DNA from: Azadirachta indica
Taxonomy: Eukaryota > Streptophyta > Magnoliopsida > Sapindales > Meliaceae
Length of the DNA stretch: 64,000 nucleotides
Assembly (NCBI GenBank): GCA_022749755.1
Contig: CM040451.1
Location: 6,399,871-6,463,870 of the forward strand
Direction of reading: 5' to 3'
Position 1 is the first letter of the stretch. Every line of letters begins with the position of its first letter. Positions 1 to 11,010 of the stretch are shown here, piece by piece. The translations under genes were made by a program, and so were the position numbers. The notes under the pieces are model-generated. The model was not told the DNA's origin. It saw only the letters and a program-made list of their open reading frames with translations, and did not search any database.

Positions 1-1344
1 TTCGGGATCGGAGTAATGATCAAATTTCTCAACTTATCTTTTCATTGCTTTTTGCATGATTCTTAGTTCAAATTTTTCAATGCATATGTTGCACTAGCAT
101 ATCTTATTTGAAATATACATGCAATGAGCAAATTTAGGGAAAACATTCCTTATTTCAATTTATACCTTGATATATGCTTGATGCTTGTTTGAGTCGCCTG
201 ACATGCACCAGATTTCCTCTCAATTCATGCATTCATTCATCACGTCAAAATGGCTTTGAAATGAAAGTTGATCACCTTATGATTAATATTTCAATTTCAT
301 TTAAGCCAAATATCATTTATATAGAATAAAAAATGGATGGTTTAGGATTAGAAAGTGAAAACAGCTACTTTTATATTTTGAGAAATTGGGAGTCGATTTG
401 GAAATTTTTTTGGGATTGATTGGGATGTTTTGGGGGGAAATTAATGTACAGTTTGAAAGTTCCAAATGTCTATTTTTTGTAGAATTTTACAAAATCAAAT
501 TCAGACATTTTGCAAGTAGATATACTAGGATCAACAACATAGGTCAAAACTGTCTGAAAGATATAGTAAACTAGAAGTTTTTTATTTTTTCTGGGTCGAA
601 TAGGCCAAGTGAAATGGTGAAAATTACATATGAATCAAAAGTTGAAAGTCAGGAGTTCATAGAATTTTACCATACTCAATTTGGACATATTTATAGAAAG
701 ATATAACTTTATGAATGATGAATGGTCAGGAAACAGAGTAGAAACGGGACAACTAATGAGAACCAGTCATGAGGATTCAGTCAACCAAAAATAAGAAAAG
801 GTCAACTAAAATCTGGAAGCATTCTGCCTCTCAAAAATTAGCCAATTTGGTCCATTGAAGATGAGAAACGGTCGACTGAAAATTGAAGGTTCTCTGCGCT
901 TATATTACTATCTACTTTGGTCAACTAAAATTGCTCACTCCTCTCACTTGTTTTGAATTCTTCTTTCTCAAAACATCTCAAAAACACTTCCAACATTTGA
1001 AATCTTCATTTAGTTACAAAAATAAAAAAATTACCTTGTAAGATTTTTGAAGAAAAGTTGTATATGAGAGTTCTATATAGAGTCCATCAAGAAAGTAAAA
1101 GAGGTGCTATAGAAAAAGATGAAACATTGGAAAACAAATTAGCTCAAGCTTATGAACCTAAACCATTAAAGGTTTGATTCTATAGAAATGTCATTTTAGC
1201 ATGCATTTTCATTTGCTTAGGTTGTTCTTTGGAATACATTCGATAACTTAACTCTTGTTCATTCTTATTGAATATGAATTCATTGTTTTGATGATTTGTA
1301 TTGTTGATTAAGGATGCATTTGTTATTTTGATGATTTATTTGAT
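1..1344. other. AT-rich stretch without a recognisable gene
   Basis: No ORF here shows a recognisable domain; the longest is about 60 codons. It lies upstream of a run of polypurine tracts and a copia LTR, so I infer it is decayed 3' internal sequence of that element. The text around 720-930 repeats short 'ggtcaactaaaa / ggtcgactgaaaa' phrases similar in style to phrases inside the LTR (2560-2770), which supports this weakly. Confidence 0.4.
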
Positions 1345-2103
1345 ATATAAGGGGGAGAAACAAATTACTAGTTTGAACTTAAAATCTCCAAGTTTTGATG
1401 TATATATGAAAATGAGGAGAATCATATGACATGCAACACAGTTAGAGGGAGATATGTTTTTACTTGTTTATGTTGTATTAAAATCATATTATGAGCGCTT
1501 TTTGATTTATAAATACATTGTGTTCATTTGAATATCTCTTTGTTTGACTCTTGAAACAAAAAGGGGGAGAAATTGTTAGCATCGTCTTCCATCCTTAGAT
1601 TTGATTGAATTTACTCAAAATTTGAGGGGGAGCTTTTACTTTGAAAATTCTTCAAAATAACTATAAAATTTTTTCTCAAGAATTGTTATCATGCTTTTAT
1701 ATATTTGATATATTTTTTTGGTTATAACAAAATGGGGAGAATGTTGATTGATTGCTTGTAATGTGTTCTAATACTTAAATGTTGATAAATGCATTGATTG
1801 AGGGAGAACAGAATTTTGGATTGCATAATGTATGCTCAATTCATGAGTTATATTTTATTGGCAATCAATAATTTGTCATCATAAAAAAAATGGAAGATTG
1901 TTAGCCTTAAGGCTTATGATCATTACTTGATGATAACAAATGTTGACTTGACATGTCTAATTTGAATGCTCATGTGTTTAAATGTTTGATCTATACTATG
2001 ATTAAGGGGGAGCATGAATTTGGATTATACAAATGTATGATCAATTCATTATTTATATTTTTATTGACAATCAATGGTTTGTTGTCATAAAAAAGAGGGA
2101 GAT
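1345..2103 (+). repeat. Serial polypurine tracts and a ~205-bp tandem duplication before a copia LTR
   Basis: G-rich purine tracts recur at about 1350, 1561, 1624, 1733, 2005 and 2093 (for example AAGGGGGAGA and AAGAGGGAGA). The segment from about 1763 to 1945 is imperfectly repeated at about 1968 to 2150. Each copy holds a purine tract followed by TGTTARCCTTAAGGCTTA, that is, a polypurine tract plus the start of an LTR, 205 bases apart (1899 and 2104). Serial purine tracts upstream of the 3' LTR are known from SIRE/Maximus copia elements. I infer that the second copy is the real LTR start. Confidence 0.6.
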
Positions 2104-3551
2104 TGTTAACCTTAAGGCTTATAATCATTGTTTTGATGATAATAAATCTTGATATCTATTATTAACTAAAATTTTCTTATAGCATTTATTGTTATAATTT
2201 TAGCATAAAGAATTGAAATGCAACTGTGAAAATTCAAAGAACATACAAAATCAAGACATTCAATAAAAGTAATAATGAAACCCTAAGAGCTAATTGAAGA
2301 ATTGAAAACACAAACATTAGGCTTTTTTTTTTATATTTGTATTGTACCATTGAAATTGAATATTGATTTGCACTTAAAATCTCATGAGTTTTTGAAAAAC
2401 AAATATTTTGAATTTTGAAAATCGGACCAAAATATAAGTTTTTGAAAACTTGGAATAGGGACCAAAATGAAAACTTTTTAAAGTTTTAGAAAACCATGTT
2501 ACTATTCATGAATTAGTTTTCTTACTGCATTGGTTCACCCAAATCAGTTCATGTTAGCACAATCGAGCCGACCGAGCCAAACTGGTTAGTCACCAAACCT
2601 AAGGTGAAAGGCCTTTTGGGTTCGGTCGATTAAGCCGATCGGTCAGTCAACTAAACCAACCAGTCAGTCAATTGAATTGAACCGATCAGTCAATTGAGTT
2701 ACTACATTTCAGCTTCCTTCTTCGATTTTAAAGATCCGATGGACTGGCATGACTACTTCGATTGACCGAACTTCTAAACATTCAATTTTTGCCCCTTTTA
2801 ATGACTAGTTTTCTAAGTTTTATTATAAATACTAACTTAAATTCATTTGAAACAACTTTTGCACATATGAAAAACTTAGAAAATATATTTTACAAGTGCA
2901 TTAGAAATATTTGAGTGTTATTTACAAATCAAACATCAAATTCATTACACATTCTAGCTTTCACTTGTATCACACTTGTATCATTCTTTAAAGAGAGTGT
3001 TTTCTACCTTCCTTGATAAAATTATTTTATCAAGGTATTTTCATTATAATTCTTGAGAGGTTAAGTGTGAGGGAAACACATTTGGTGTGACGTTGGAGTG
3101 ACACCTTAAGTCACTTGATTGTAGAGATTGGAGAGGCACCCGATCAAGTTCTCTTGGTGAAGGTTTAAGTAGCACCCAAAAGTCCACTTGGAGTTGTATT
3201 TGCTTGCCTTAAAATTTGAAGGCACGATTAGTGGAATCCTCAAGTGCGTTGGAGGTATAGACGTAGGTTAAAGTTTGTTGAATTACATAAAAATCATTGT
3301 ATTTGATTACTCTCTCTATACTCTAATTTATTGTTTATGTTTATATTTGTTATAGACATTACTTTCACACACTTAGAGCTTAAATTGTTGGCATTTACAT
3401 ATTGTTGATTAGGATTGTGAATTGAATTCATTGTATTACTCTTTAGAACAATTTAATTGCTTGGTATTAGTTGTTGGATTGCTTCAAATTTAAAAAAAAT
3501 CTTTGAAAACCCAATTCATCCCCTCTCTTGGGTTGCCTTAGTGTTATTTCA
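2104..3551 (+). mobile_element. 3' LTR of a SIRE/Maximus-like Ty1/copia element (or solo LTR)
   Basis: The segment starts TGTTAAC directly after a polypurine tract (2093-2103) and ends TTTCA after a CCCCTCTCTTGGGTTGCC-like tail, which is typical of the 3' edge of SIRE-type copia LTRs. Length is about 1.45 kb, in the usual range for that lineage. Short phrases on the theme ggtcagtcaactaaacc repeat at 2620-2700, as is common in these LTRs. No methionine-tRNA primer-binding site follows at 3552, so this is a 3' or solo LTR rather than a 5' LTR. The 3' boundary is by eye. Confidence 0.6.
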
Positions 3552-3689
3552 ATCTTTGTTTTAGTCATCTATTTTAATTTTCTTATATTTAAGTTCATTT
3601 ACTTTCCTAAGATATTTTTATCCATTTAAATAATATCATTATCTTAGAATGAGATGCATTATCTATTCCTCTTAAATTAAAGTTCTCAC

Positions 3690-4860
3690 AATGTACCATG
3701 GAGATACCAATCATGTTTAGAAGGGCACAAAAAACGTACCAGAGAGGTATTGACATTATGTCCATAAGGACTCTAAAAATATACCAAAGTGGTACCGACA
3801 TCATGTTTAGAAGGACTTAAAAATATATCAAAGAGGTACAGACATACTGTTCTGAAGAATCCCAAAAATGTATAAAAAAGGTACATATATAATGTTTAGA
3901 AGGATACCAAAAATGTACCAAAAAGGTATCGACATCATGTTCAAATGGACAAAAATCTATTTCTGCAGTATTCACATCTTATGCTGATAAGAGCCAAACT
4001 ATGCATCTCCAAGAAGTTAGAATATAAATTCAAATAGACAAAAATGTACCCTATAGTACTGACATCCCATGCTCAAAAGAGACAAACTATGCATCTTCTC
4101 AATGGTAGCAAATACGAATCTAAATGGACAAAAATGTAACCATGTGGTGTTGACATCCTATGCTCAGAAGTGTCAAACTATACATCTCCGAGATGCTAAA
4201 AAATACCAATTTAGATGGACAAAAATGTACCTCTGTGATATAGACATCCAATACTTAGAAGAGTCAAACTATGCATCTTCACGATATGAGACCAGATATG
4301 CAAAAATGTACCATTGTGGTACTGACATCCTATGCTTAGAAGAGCCAAATTATGCATCTCTGTGATGCCAAAAATTACCCTTGTGGTACCAACATTCAAT
4401 GCTCTGAAGAGTCAAACTATACATCTCTACGATGCCAAAAAATACCCTTGTGATACTAACATCCCTTGCTTTGAAGAGTAAAACTATGCATCTTTGCGAC
4501 GCTAGAAAATAAAAATCTAGATAGACAAAAATGTATCCCTATAATACTGACTTCATGTTTAGAAGGACAAAAAATTATGTAGCATTAAGGTACCAACTTC
4601 AAGTTTAAAAGAATAAAAAATCATGTACCACCAAAGAGGTACCGACATCTAATCTAGAAAGACAAAATAGATATATCTCATAATACTGATCTCCATGCTC
4701 AGAAGAGCCAAATCATGCACTTTTGCGGTGCTGAAAGGGACAAAAAATTGTATCTCTATTGTACTGACGTCTCATGCTCAGAACAAAACTAAAGGATAAA
4801 AAATTATACTCTTATGATATTGACTTCTCATGATCAAAGAGTCAAATTATGCACCGACAC
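3690..4860. repeat. Degenerate higher-order tandem repeat array
   Basis: Two related repeat grades are visible. From about 3690 to 3950 a unit of about 50 bases recurs (accaaagaggtaccgacatc, then atgtttagaagga). From about 3960 to 4860 the unit grows to 65-110 bases by adding 'agagccaaactatgcatctc' and 'gatgccaaaaaatacc'. Copies start near 4065, 4151, 4243, 4324, 4389, 4460, 4690 and 4765, with irregular spacing. Short ORFs across the array are by-products of the repetition and show no domain. Confidence 0.75.
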
Positions 4861-4879
4861 AAAAAAATAGATAACAAAA

Positions 4880-4880
<1 letters not shown>

Positions 4881-4949
<69 letters not shown>
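4881..4949. repeat. (AAT)n microsatellite
   Basis: About 23 nearly perfect AAT triplets with one phase slip in the middle. It directly follows the tandem array. Confidence 0.95.
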
Positions 4950-4950
<1 letters not shown>

Positions 4951-5548
4951 TCTTTACCACCACAGAACCACCTTCTTCATAGGGCCAAACTATGCACCTC
5001 AGTAACACCTATGTTTCACTCAGAAAAGGCCAACAACGCTTATCCATAATGTCGATTTTGAAACGTGGAAAAGCAGGGAAAACAAAGCATTAGCAAAGTG
5101 TCGGCATATAAGCCGAAAGCGGCCTAAGGACCAACAAATCATTAGGAATTTTTTTAGGTTAAAATTTTCAAAAATAAAAAAAATTTATAGAATTATTAGC
5201 CATACATTCTCTACCACACCCATACAACAACAAAACTTAAGTTTGAAAACACTAATGTTGGGGGTACTCATGTTAAAAGACTTGTGGAAAAAAGTCATTA
5301 GCAAATATATACATTCAAAACCGAAGTACCAAATTCCTTGCAAGAAATATCATTACAATTAAGGAGAATAAGTCTAAGAAATTTCCCGACTAGCCCATAG
5401 AAGCAAAAAGATTTCTCATGTACTATGGATTTTCTTAAAATTAACATCTTTGTTTACTTTAATTGAAATTGATATCTTAAATCTAAATTTTTATAAATCA
5501 AACCCATATTCTGAAATAACCTACAAGAAAGGGACTAAATCCCTAAAC
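4950..5548. other. No gene seen
   Basis: AT-rich sequence without an ORF of note. It ends at the target-site copy of the Athila-type element (TTTAG, 5549-5553). Confidence 0.6.
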
Positions 5549-5553
5549 TTTAG

Positions 5554-6945
5554 TGCTATAATTTAAAGGTTGTAACTCTCAAATATAGGTTGTTTCAAAT
5601 AATAAAGTTCGAAAGTCCGAGTGTCGGTCTACAGGGAATACATTATATTAAGTCCATAAGTCCAAAGGTCTAAATATTACAAGTCCAAATATTCAAATAT
5701 TATAAGAAATGGAATGAATTTGCTTATTGTCAAATTTAAATTCAATATTATTATATATTAGGGTATTAGGGATCCATTTAATGATTTGTATAGAATTTAT
5801 TCTTGATCTTTTTTTTTTTAAAGAAAAACACAATTAAAAATCAAAAGAAGTGATCTTAATTGGATGATGAAAAGAAAAACATTTAAGCACAAAGAAATCA
5901 AAAGACTTACCTTTTAATTGATGGTGAAAAACTATAAGCTATCTTATTCTTGATATGTAGAAAACATCCAAGCATTCAATATACCATTTGTTAACAATGA
6001 ATTAAGGTTTCTAACAATTCAAAATCACTTGCAAAATATAGTACTTAATCAATAAAAAGATTGACAATAAAGAACAAAACTATAAAATCATCAAAAGTTC
6101 ACCCTTAACCTTAATTACGAAATTAGAAATACATCATTTAATTGAAGTTCAAATTACAAAAAGAAAACAGAAATGGTAAAAATTCTCTCCCTCCTTACTT
6201 CCACATCTTCCTTTATATAGGTAAAACAAAAGATATTTCACATGTGTAAACATAATTTTGTTAATTTCCAATTAATCACGCTTTACCATATTCCAACATA
6301 TTTTTGACCATGAAAACCACAGAATTTCGTAAAACAGCCTTCTTCAAAATTATAGGTGGACGACTTATCTTTCTAACAATCCATATCTCACCCTTATTGC
6401 TGTTTTAGACCGTGAGTTGTATTAAAAATAGGCAGAGATGTTCAAGTCATATTTCTCCATCACCCTTCTAGAATTATAGTTCTTTTTGGTAGCCAACTAG
6501 TTGAAATTTGAGAAAGTACAAAATATAAAAGATTTAGATCCCTTTCTCAGCTTTCTAGATCACCCAACTATATAATTTTTTATTACATATTTAGGGGGAT
6601 AAGGCCCAAATACAGAAGTATGTTGGGCTGGTTTAAAGATGCGCTTGAGTTCTGTTGAAGCCCAATTTTGTCCCATTAATTGCTCGAACTATTCCAACCT
6701 TTGGCTTACAAAGTTGTGAAATGATGAGTTTATGTTAATTCAAGCCAAGAATCATATCAATTGATGATTTGGATTGAAAGATACGCTCATTATACGAAAC
6801 CTGCGGAAAACTGATTATTTAGTCCAATTCATATTTTTCAATTCAATATAAAGGAATATGTTTCATTATTGGGGAATAGAAGGACATTATTAAATGTAAA
6901 TCATAATATTTCTCTTGATAAACCTACACTTTTAAACATTCATCA
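5554..6945 (-). mobile_element. 3' LTR of the Athila-type element
   Basis: Plus-strand edges are TGCTATAATTT and CATTCATCA; on the element's own strand this reads TGATGAATG...AGCA. It matches 14029-15422 along its length with scattered, mostly transition differences. A third, more diverged copy lies at 61900-63259. Confidence 0.9.
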
Positions 6946-6957
6946 CACCTCCCAACC
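6946..6957 (-). promoter_or_regulatory. Polypurine tract of the Athila-type element
   Basis: On the minus strand a GGTTGGGAGGTG stretch abuts the LTR start TGATGAATG. This is where plus-strand DNA synthesis would be primed. Confidence 0.6.
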
Positions 6958-8117
6958 AGCTTATTATTAGTCCCTAGTAATCTAAACAATACCATTTAGA
7001 GTTGATTTATAGAATTTACATTCAAAGTAAAAATCATTCTTTTTCTTTTCATCTTCTCAAAATAAACAAACTCTTACTTAAAAATTTACTATATATGTGC
7101 CAAATACTTATCAGTCAAATTATTAATAAACCTTTTTTTTGTGCTTTTGTAACTAATACATGTTATGGGACTTAATTGGAATCAAACAACATTGGTTCTA
7201 AATTTTGTCAAGGTAAACTTCTTTGAGTAAAGATTATTTCTATCTTTATTTTTTTTTTGTTTTTTTATACATAACCTAACCCATGTAGTGAGCTTTGGGC
7301 CAATAACTCTCAGACCAGTTGGCCTTAAGGTATTGAGTGTTAAAACACCCCTACGGGCTTAATTACTCGAGTTAAAACTATGAACTTATTTATACCAAAA
7401 CTTTACTGTTTTACGCGAACATTCACTGTTGATTAGGCAAGGAGCCTGGTTAGTAAGTAAAAGCTTTGGTTAGAATTTTTTACTTCTTTTTTTCTTCTAC
7501 TTTATTTCTTTTGGGATTTTTGTTTAACCCTTAATTGCTACCTTTGACAAAATAAAAGAGCTTAAATATTGTAAAATTCCAATATATCATCCACAATCAT
7601 GTATCAAAGTGTGTGTGTGAAAGATGGTTTATAAATATTTTACTGATTGAGTATTAAGTAGAATTTATTATATGATGATGATGTGAGAGTCCATAGATTT
7701 GATCAATTCAAAAGAAAGTGAATGATAAATCCTTTGTTATGAAATTCAAAAATCAAAACAAATGATAATGCACATTTATTAAGATGTGTCTCAGGAGTAA
7801 GATTACTTTTTACTCTACCATCCTTATAAAATATGAATCTAAATTTTTTTTTCTTTTTAGTTGTATATATATAAAAAAAAATGGTTACTTATGTCGACTA
7901 CACTCCCTTCAACCAGATTGCAACATTGTCCTCAATGTTCGAATGTAAAGAGGTACAATATAGAGAACATTACCTGAGATAGTAGTTATTGAAACACAAG
8001 TAAAACCTGAAACAAATTAAGCAAAAATAACAAAATGCAATGAGTAGAAAAAAGAGAAAAGAAAAGTTACAAATGAAGCGACAAATCCAGCTTTCGTTTT
8101 TTACTGCTTTCACTTGA
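6958..8117 (-). other. Non-coding 3' region of the Athila-type element
   Basis: No ORF with a recognisable domain. It lies between the LOG copy and the polypurine tract. A GC-richer patch at about 7270-7460 stands out from its surroundings but I do not recognise it. A T-rich run at 7846-7860 (A-rich on the minus strand) could be the poly(A) remnant of a retrocopy; this is speculative. Confidence 0.5.
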
Positions 8118-8716
8118 CTATTCTAATCGTGCCATTGTTGGATCAGGTTCATGGACAAAATTCTGCAACTGATTGATCAAGTCATTAGCAGTTGGAGCAA
8201 AAATGAGGAGTTTACGAGTCATCTGTGAAATAAAATTCTGTTCTACATCATGATCAAGAAAAGACAACAACTTGTTAAAGAAACCATTAACATTTAACAA
8301 TTCTATGGGTTTTTGGTGAATGGTGAGTTGTGCCCAAGATGCAACTTGAAAATTTCTTCTAAGGTCCCAAAACCACCTGATAAGGCAATAAAAGCATGAG
8401 CAGAATCAAGCATTTTAGCAATTCTTTCATGCATTGTTGAGACCATTAGTTCTTCTCTAACTGTTTTATCGGTTATGTTACCTGCAGATAAAGCCTTTGG
8501 TATGATACCTATGACTTCACTTTCTCCTATATGTGCGGCAGTTGACACACACCCCATTAACCCAAGGCTACCTCCTCCATATATTAGGTTAAGTTTTCGC
8601 TCAGATAAAACTCGACCCAGATTATCTGCTGCTTTTACAAACTCTTTACCTTTCCCGGAGCTTGACCCACAAAAATTACAAATAGTTTTAAATTGATGAA
8701 TAAAAACTCCTTCCAT
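8118..8716 (-). pseudogene. Intronless, frameshifted LOG (cytokinin-activating phosphoribohydrolase) copy
   Basis: LOG enzymes release active cytokinin bases from riboside 5'-monophosphates in the cytosol. The first 125 residues (from ATG at 8716) show CNFCGSSSGKGKEF near residue 13, YGGGSLGLMG at 46-55, GIIPKAL at 70-76, the MHER motif at 95-98 and SGGFGTLEE at 113-121. The family motif is PGGxGTxxE, so its proline is replaced by serine. Near 8342 a one-base deletion shifts the frame. The continuation (LLNVNGFFNKLLSFLD, then a FAPTAND stretch) follows at 8118-8300 and stops early, so the C-terminal helix is short or missing. Plant LOG genes normally have several introns and this copy has none. 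It sits inside a gypsy element in the same orientation, between integrase and the 3' LTR. I infer a captured retrocopy, now dead. Confidence 0.85.
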
Positions 8717-9007
8717 TTTTTTTCGCAGTCCTTTACTCTCGTCAATGATTCAAATTTTGTATGAAAATAAAGAAATGAGGTCCTGCATTTATACAATTTA
8801 AAGAGAATGCATTAATGAAACCAATAGAGGTAAGCCAACTGTTGTCATAAAAATTAAAATTTAAAAATGTCAAAGATAACAGCTAATATAGGAATTTAAA
8901 ATATAAAAATTTCAATAATGACAACTAAAAGTAAATATTTATAGATAGTTGTGATTGTGGCTCACATCTTTCTTTGATTTTACGTCCAGTAACAGCTTAA
9001 ACGCCTT

Positions 9008-9556
9008 CTACGGGTCGAGGATTGACTTCCCATCCAATTTTCTTACAAATTGGCAAATAGAGTTTTTTAAAGTTAGATTCCCAAGACTATAGCGATCACA
9101 TTCTTTTTGAGATAATGTATACAAATTGAGAATTTCACGTTGTATATATCCACTAGGATGCGTCTCAAGAGTCAATAAGATATTATTTAAAGACTCCTTA
9201 CTCAGTCCATCTTTTATGAATTTAATTTTATCTTCTCTATTAGTAGACACCATTCCTAGAGAATGACATCGCTTGTTACAGGTTGAACGTGCACATTTGT
9301 AACACACTTGTAACCTTTTCGCTCTTTGTGTCTTTGCAAAAGAGCTTTTACCTAAATCAGGCATGCGTAAAACAAATGAATCAGAAAACTCACCTGCTAG
9401 ACGTACCTTTACTTCAATTAATCATCGCACATCTTTAGGAATACCTTTTTGCATAAGCATTCTTAATCTTGCACACCTAACTTGGTACATTTTTCGTAGA
9501 ACATCTTTAGGAAAAGAAGGAAAATATGTTTGCAATTTAAAAAGAATGGCATCCAT
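9008..9556 (-). pseudogene. Accessory ORF with a cysteine cluster, unknown function, one internal stop
   Basis: From ATG at 9556 a 182-codon frame runs to 9008 with one TGA (9424-9422). The N-terminal third contains LQTYFPSFPKDVLRKMYQV. Past the stop comes a cluster C-x2-C-x4-C-x3-C (CYKCARSTCNKRC, about 9304-9268), which could bind zinc, and then a largely helical-looking tail rich in Leu, Glu and Lys. It lies between integrase and the LOG copy, on the same strand. I do not recognise the family. It could be an accessory gene of this retroelement lineage or a second captured host sequence. The long frame with only one stop in an otherwise wrecked element suggests it was maintained longer, or acquired later, than gag-pol. 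Confidence 0.5.
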
Positions 9557-9761
9557 AATGGAAAAAAAAAAAGAAAAGAACAGAAAAAGAAGTGAGAAAA
9601 AATGTGGTATCAGTAATTTTGGGTAATTGAAAGAACCGACTTGAAGAGTCACGAAATACCGTTATCCGCCACTTGACCGGGAAAGTAACTAAAAATAAAC
9701 AATGGAATCAATACAATTAATAACATAAGAAAACAAGTAATGTATATACAATAAAAAAAAA

Positions 9762-11010
9762 TCATCTAGTATTGTAAACAAGTTCATTTAAAGTGATAGA
9801 CTCTAACTCGCTTGGAAAATTCTCAAAGAATGGCTTTAAATGGTGTCCATTAACTTTAAAAATATTACCATTTTTGGGGTTCTTAATCTCAATAGCGCCA
9901 TGTGGGTAAACCTTCTCAACAATGAAAGGACTTGTCCATTTTGAACGAAGTTTGCCAGGAAATAGATGCAATCTTGAATCATACAAAAGAACTTTTTGTG
10001 AAGGTTCAAATGATTTTCTAATGATATGTTTATCATGAAACACCTTCATTTTCTCTTTGTAAATTCTATAATTCTCGTAAGTTTCATTCCTAATTTCTTC
10101 GAGTTCATCTATTTGGAGTTTTCTCAATGATCCTGCTTTGTCTAAGTCAAAATTAAATATTTTAATAGCTCAAAAAGCTTTATGTTCCAATTCCATAGGT
10201 AGGTGACAAGCCTTTCCGAAAACAAGTTTATAAGGAGACATGTCAAGTGATGATTTAAAAGCAGTTCGATAAGCTCAAAGTGGATCAGTTAGTCTTAAAG
10301 ACCAATTCTTACGATTCAGGTTTACCGTTTTTTCTAAAATGTGTTTTATTTCTCTATTGGCAAGTTCAACTTGCCTACTTATTTGTGGGTGATAAGGGAT
10401 AGACACTTTATGTGTAATTCTGTATTTTTTCATTAAATTCTCAAAAGGTTTATTATAAAAGTGTAAACCTTCATCACTTATTATGGCTCGAGGCACTCCA
10501 AATCTTGAAAAAATGTTTTCTTTCAAAAATTTCAAAACAGTTTTGCAAAAAATTGCCTCTACCCATTTTAAAACATAGTCAACTCCAACTAAAATGTATT
10601 GATACCTAAAAGAAGATGGAAAAAGACCCATAAAATCAATACCCCAACAATTAAATATTTCAATGACTAAAATAGGATTTAATGGCATAATGTTTTTACG
10701 AGTTATTCCACCTAATTTTTGTTAACGGTCACATGTTTTACAAAATGTATGCATGTCTTTAAATAAGGTGGGCCAATAAAATCCACATTGCAATATTTTC
10801 GCAGCAGTTTTCTTTGAAAAAAAATGACCACCATATGCTTCGGAATGACAAAAAGAAATGATATTTTGAATTTCATTGTTAGGTACACATCTCCTTATAA
10901 TTTGGTTAGGGCAATATTTTAAAAGATATGGATCATCCCAAAAGAAATTGCGTACCTCCCTTAAAAATTTCTTTTTATCTTGAGCATTCCAATGATTTGG
11001 CATTTGACAT
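9762..11010 (-). pseudogene. Integrase region of the Athila-type element
   Basis: Read from 11010 down, the N-terminal zinc-binding module is visible (CHSEAYGGHF, then FCKTCDR at about 10730). The catalytic core follows with GIDFMGLFPSSF, DYVLKWVEA and the downstream phrase IISDEGLHF at 10275-10688. Last comes a C-terminal part ([10 protein letters not shown]...[17 protein letters not shown]) ending at 9762. Stop codons and frame changes break it near 10720 and 10150-10275. Integrase inserts the element's DNA into the chromosome. This copy cannot be made intact. Confidence 0.85.

Noticed and set aside
386..574. 62-codon plus-strand ORF
   Set aside because: AT-rich random frame without domain, in a non-coding part of a retroelement flank.
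4069..4399. ORFs on both strands in the tandem array
   Set aside because: They follow from the repeat unit; the protein text simply repeats with it.
8475..8696. Plus-strand ORF opposite the LOG copy
   Set aside because: Antisense shadow of the LOG frame.
8118..8716. LOG copy as a working host gene
   Set aside because: Frameshift, early stop, altered PGG motif, and location within an LTR element.
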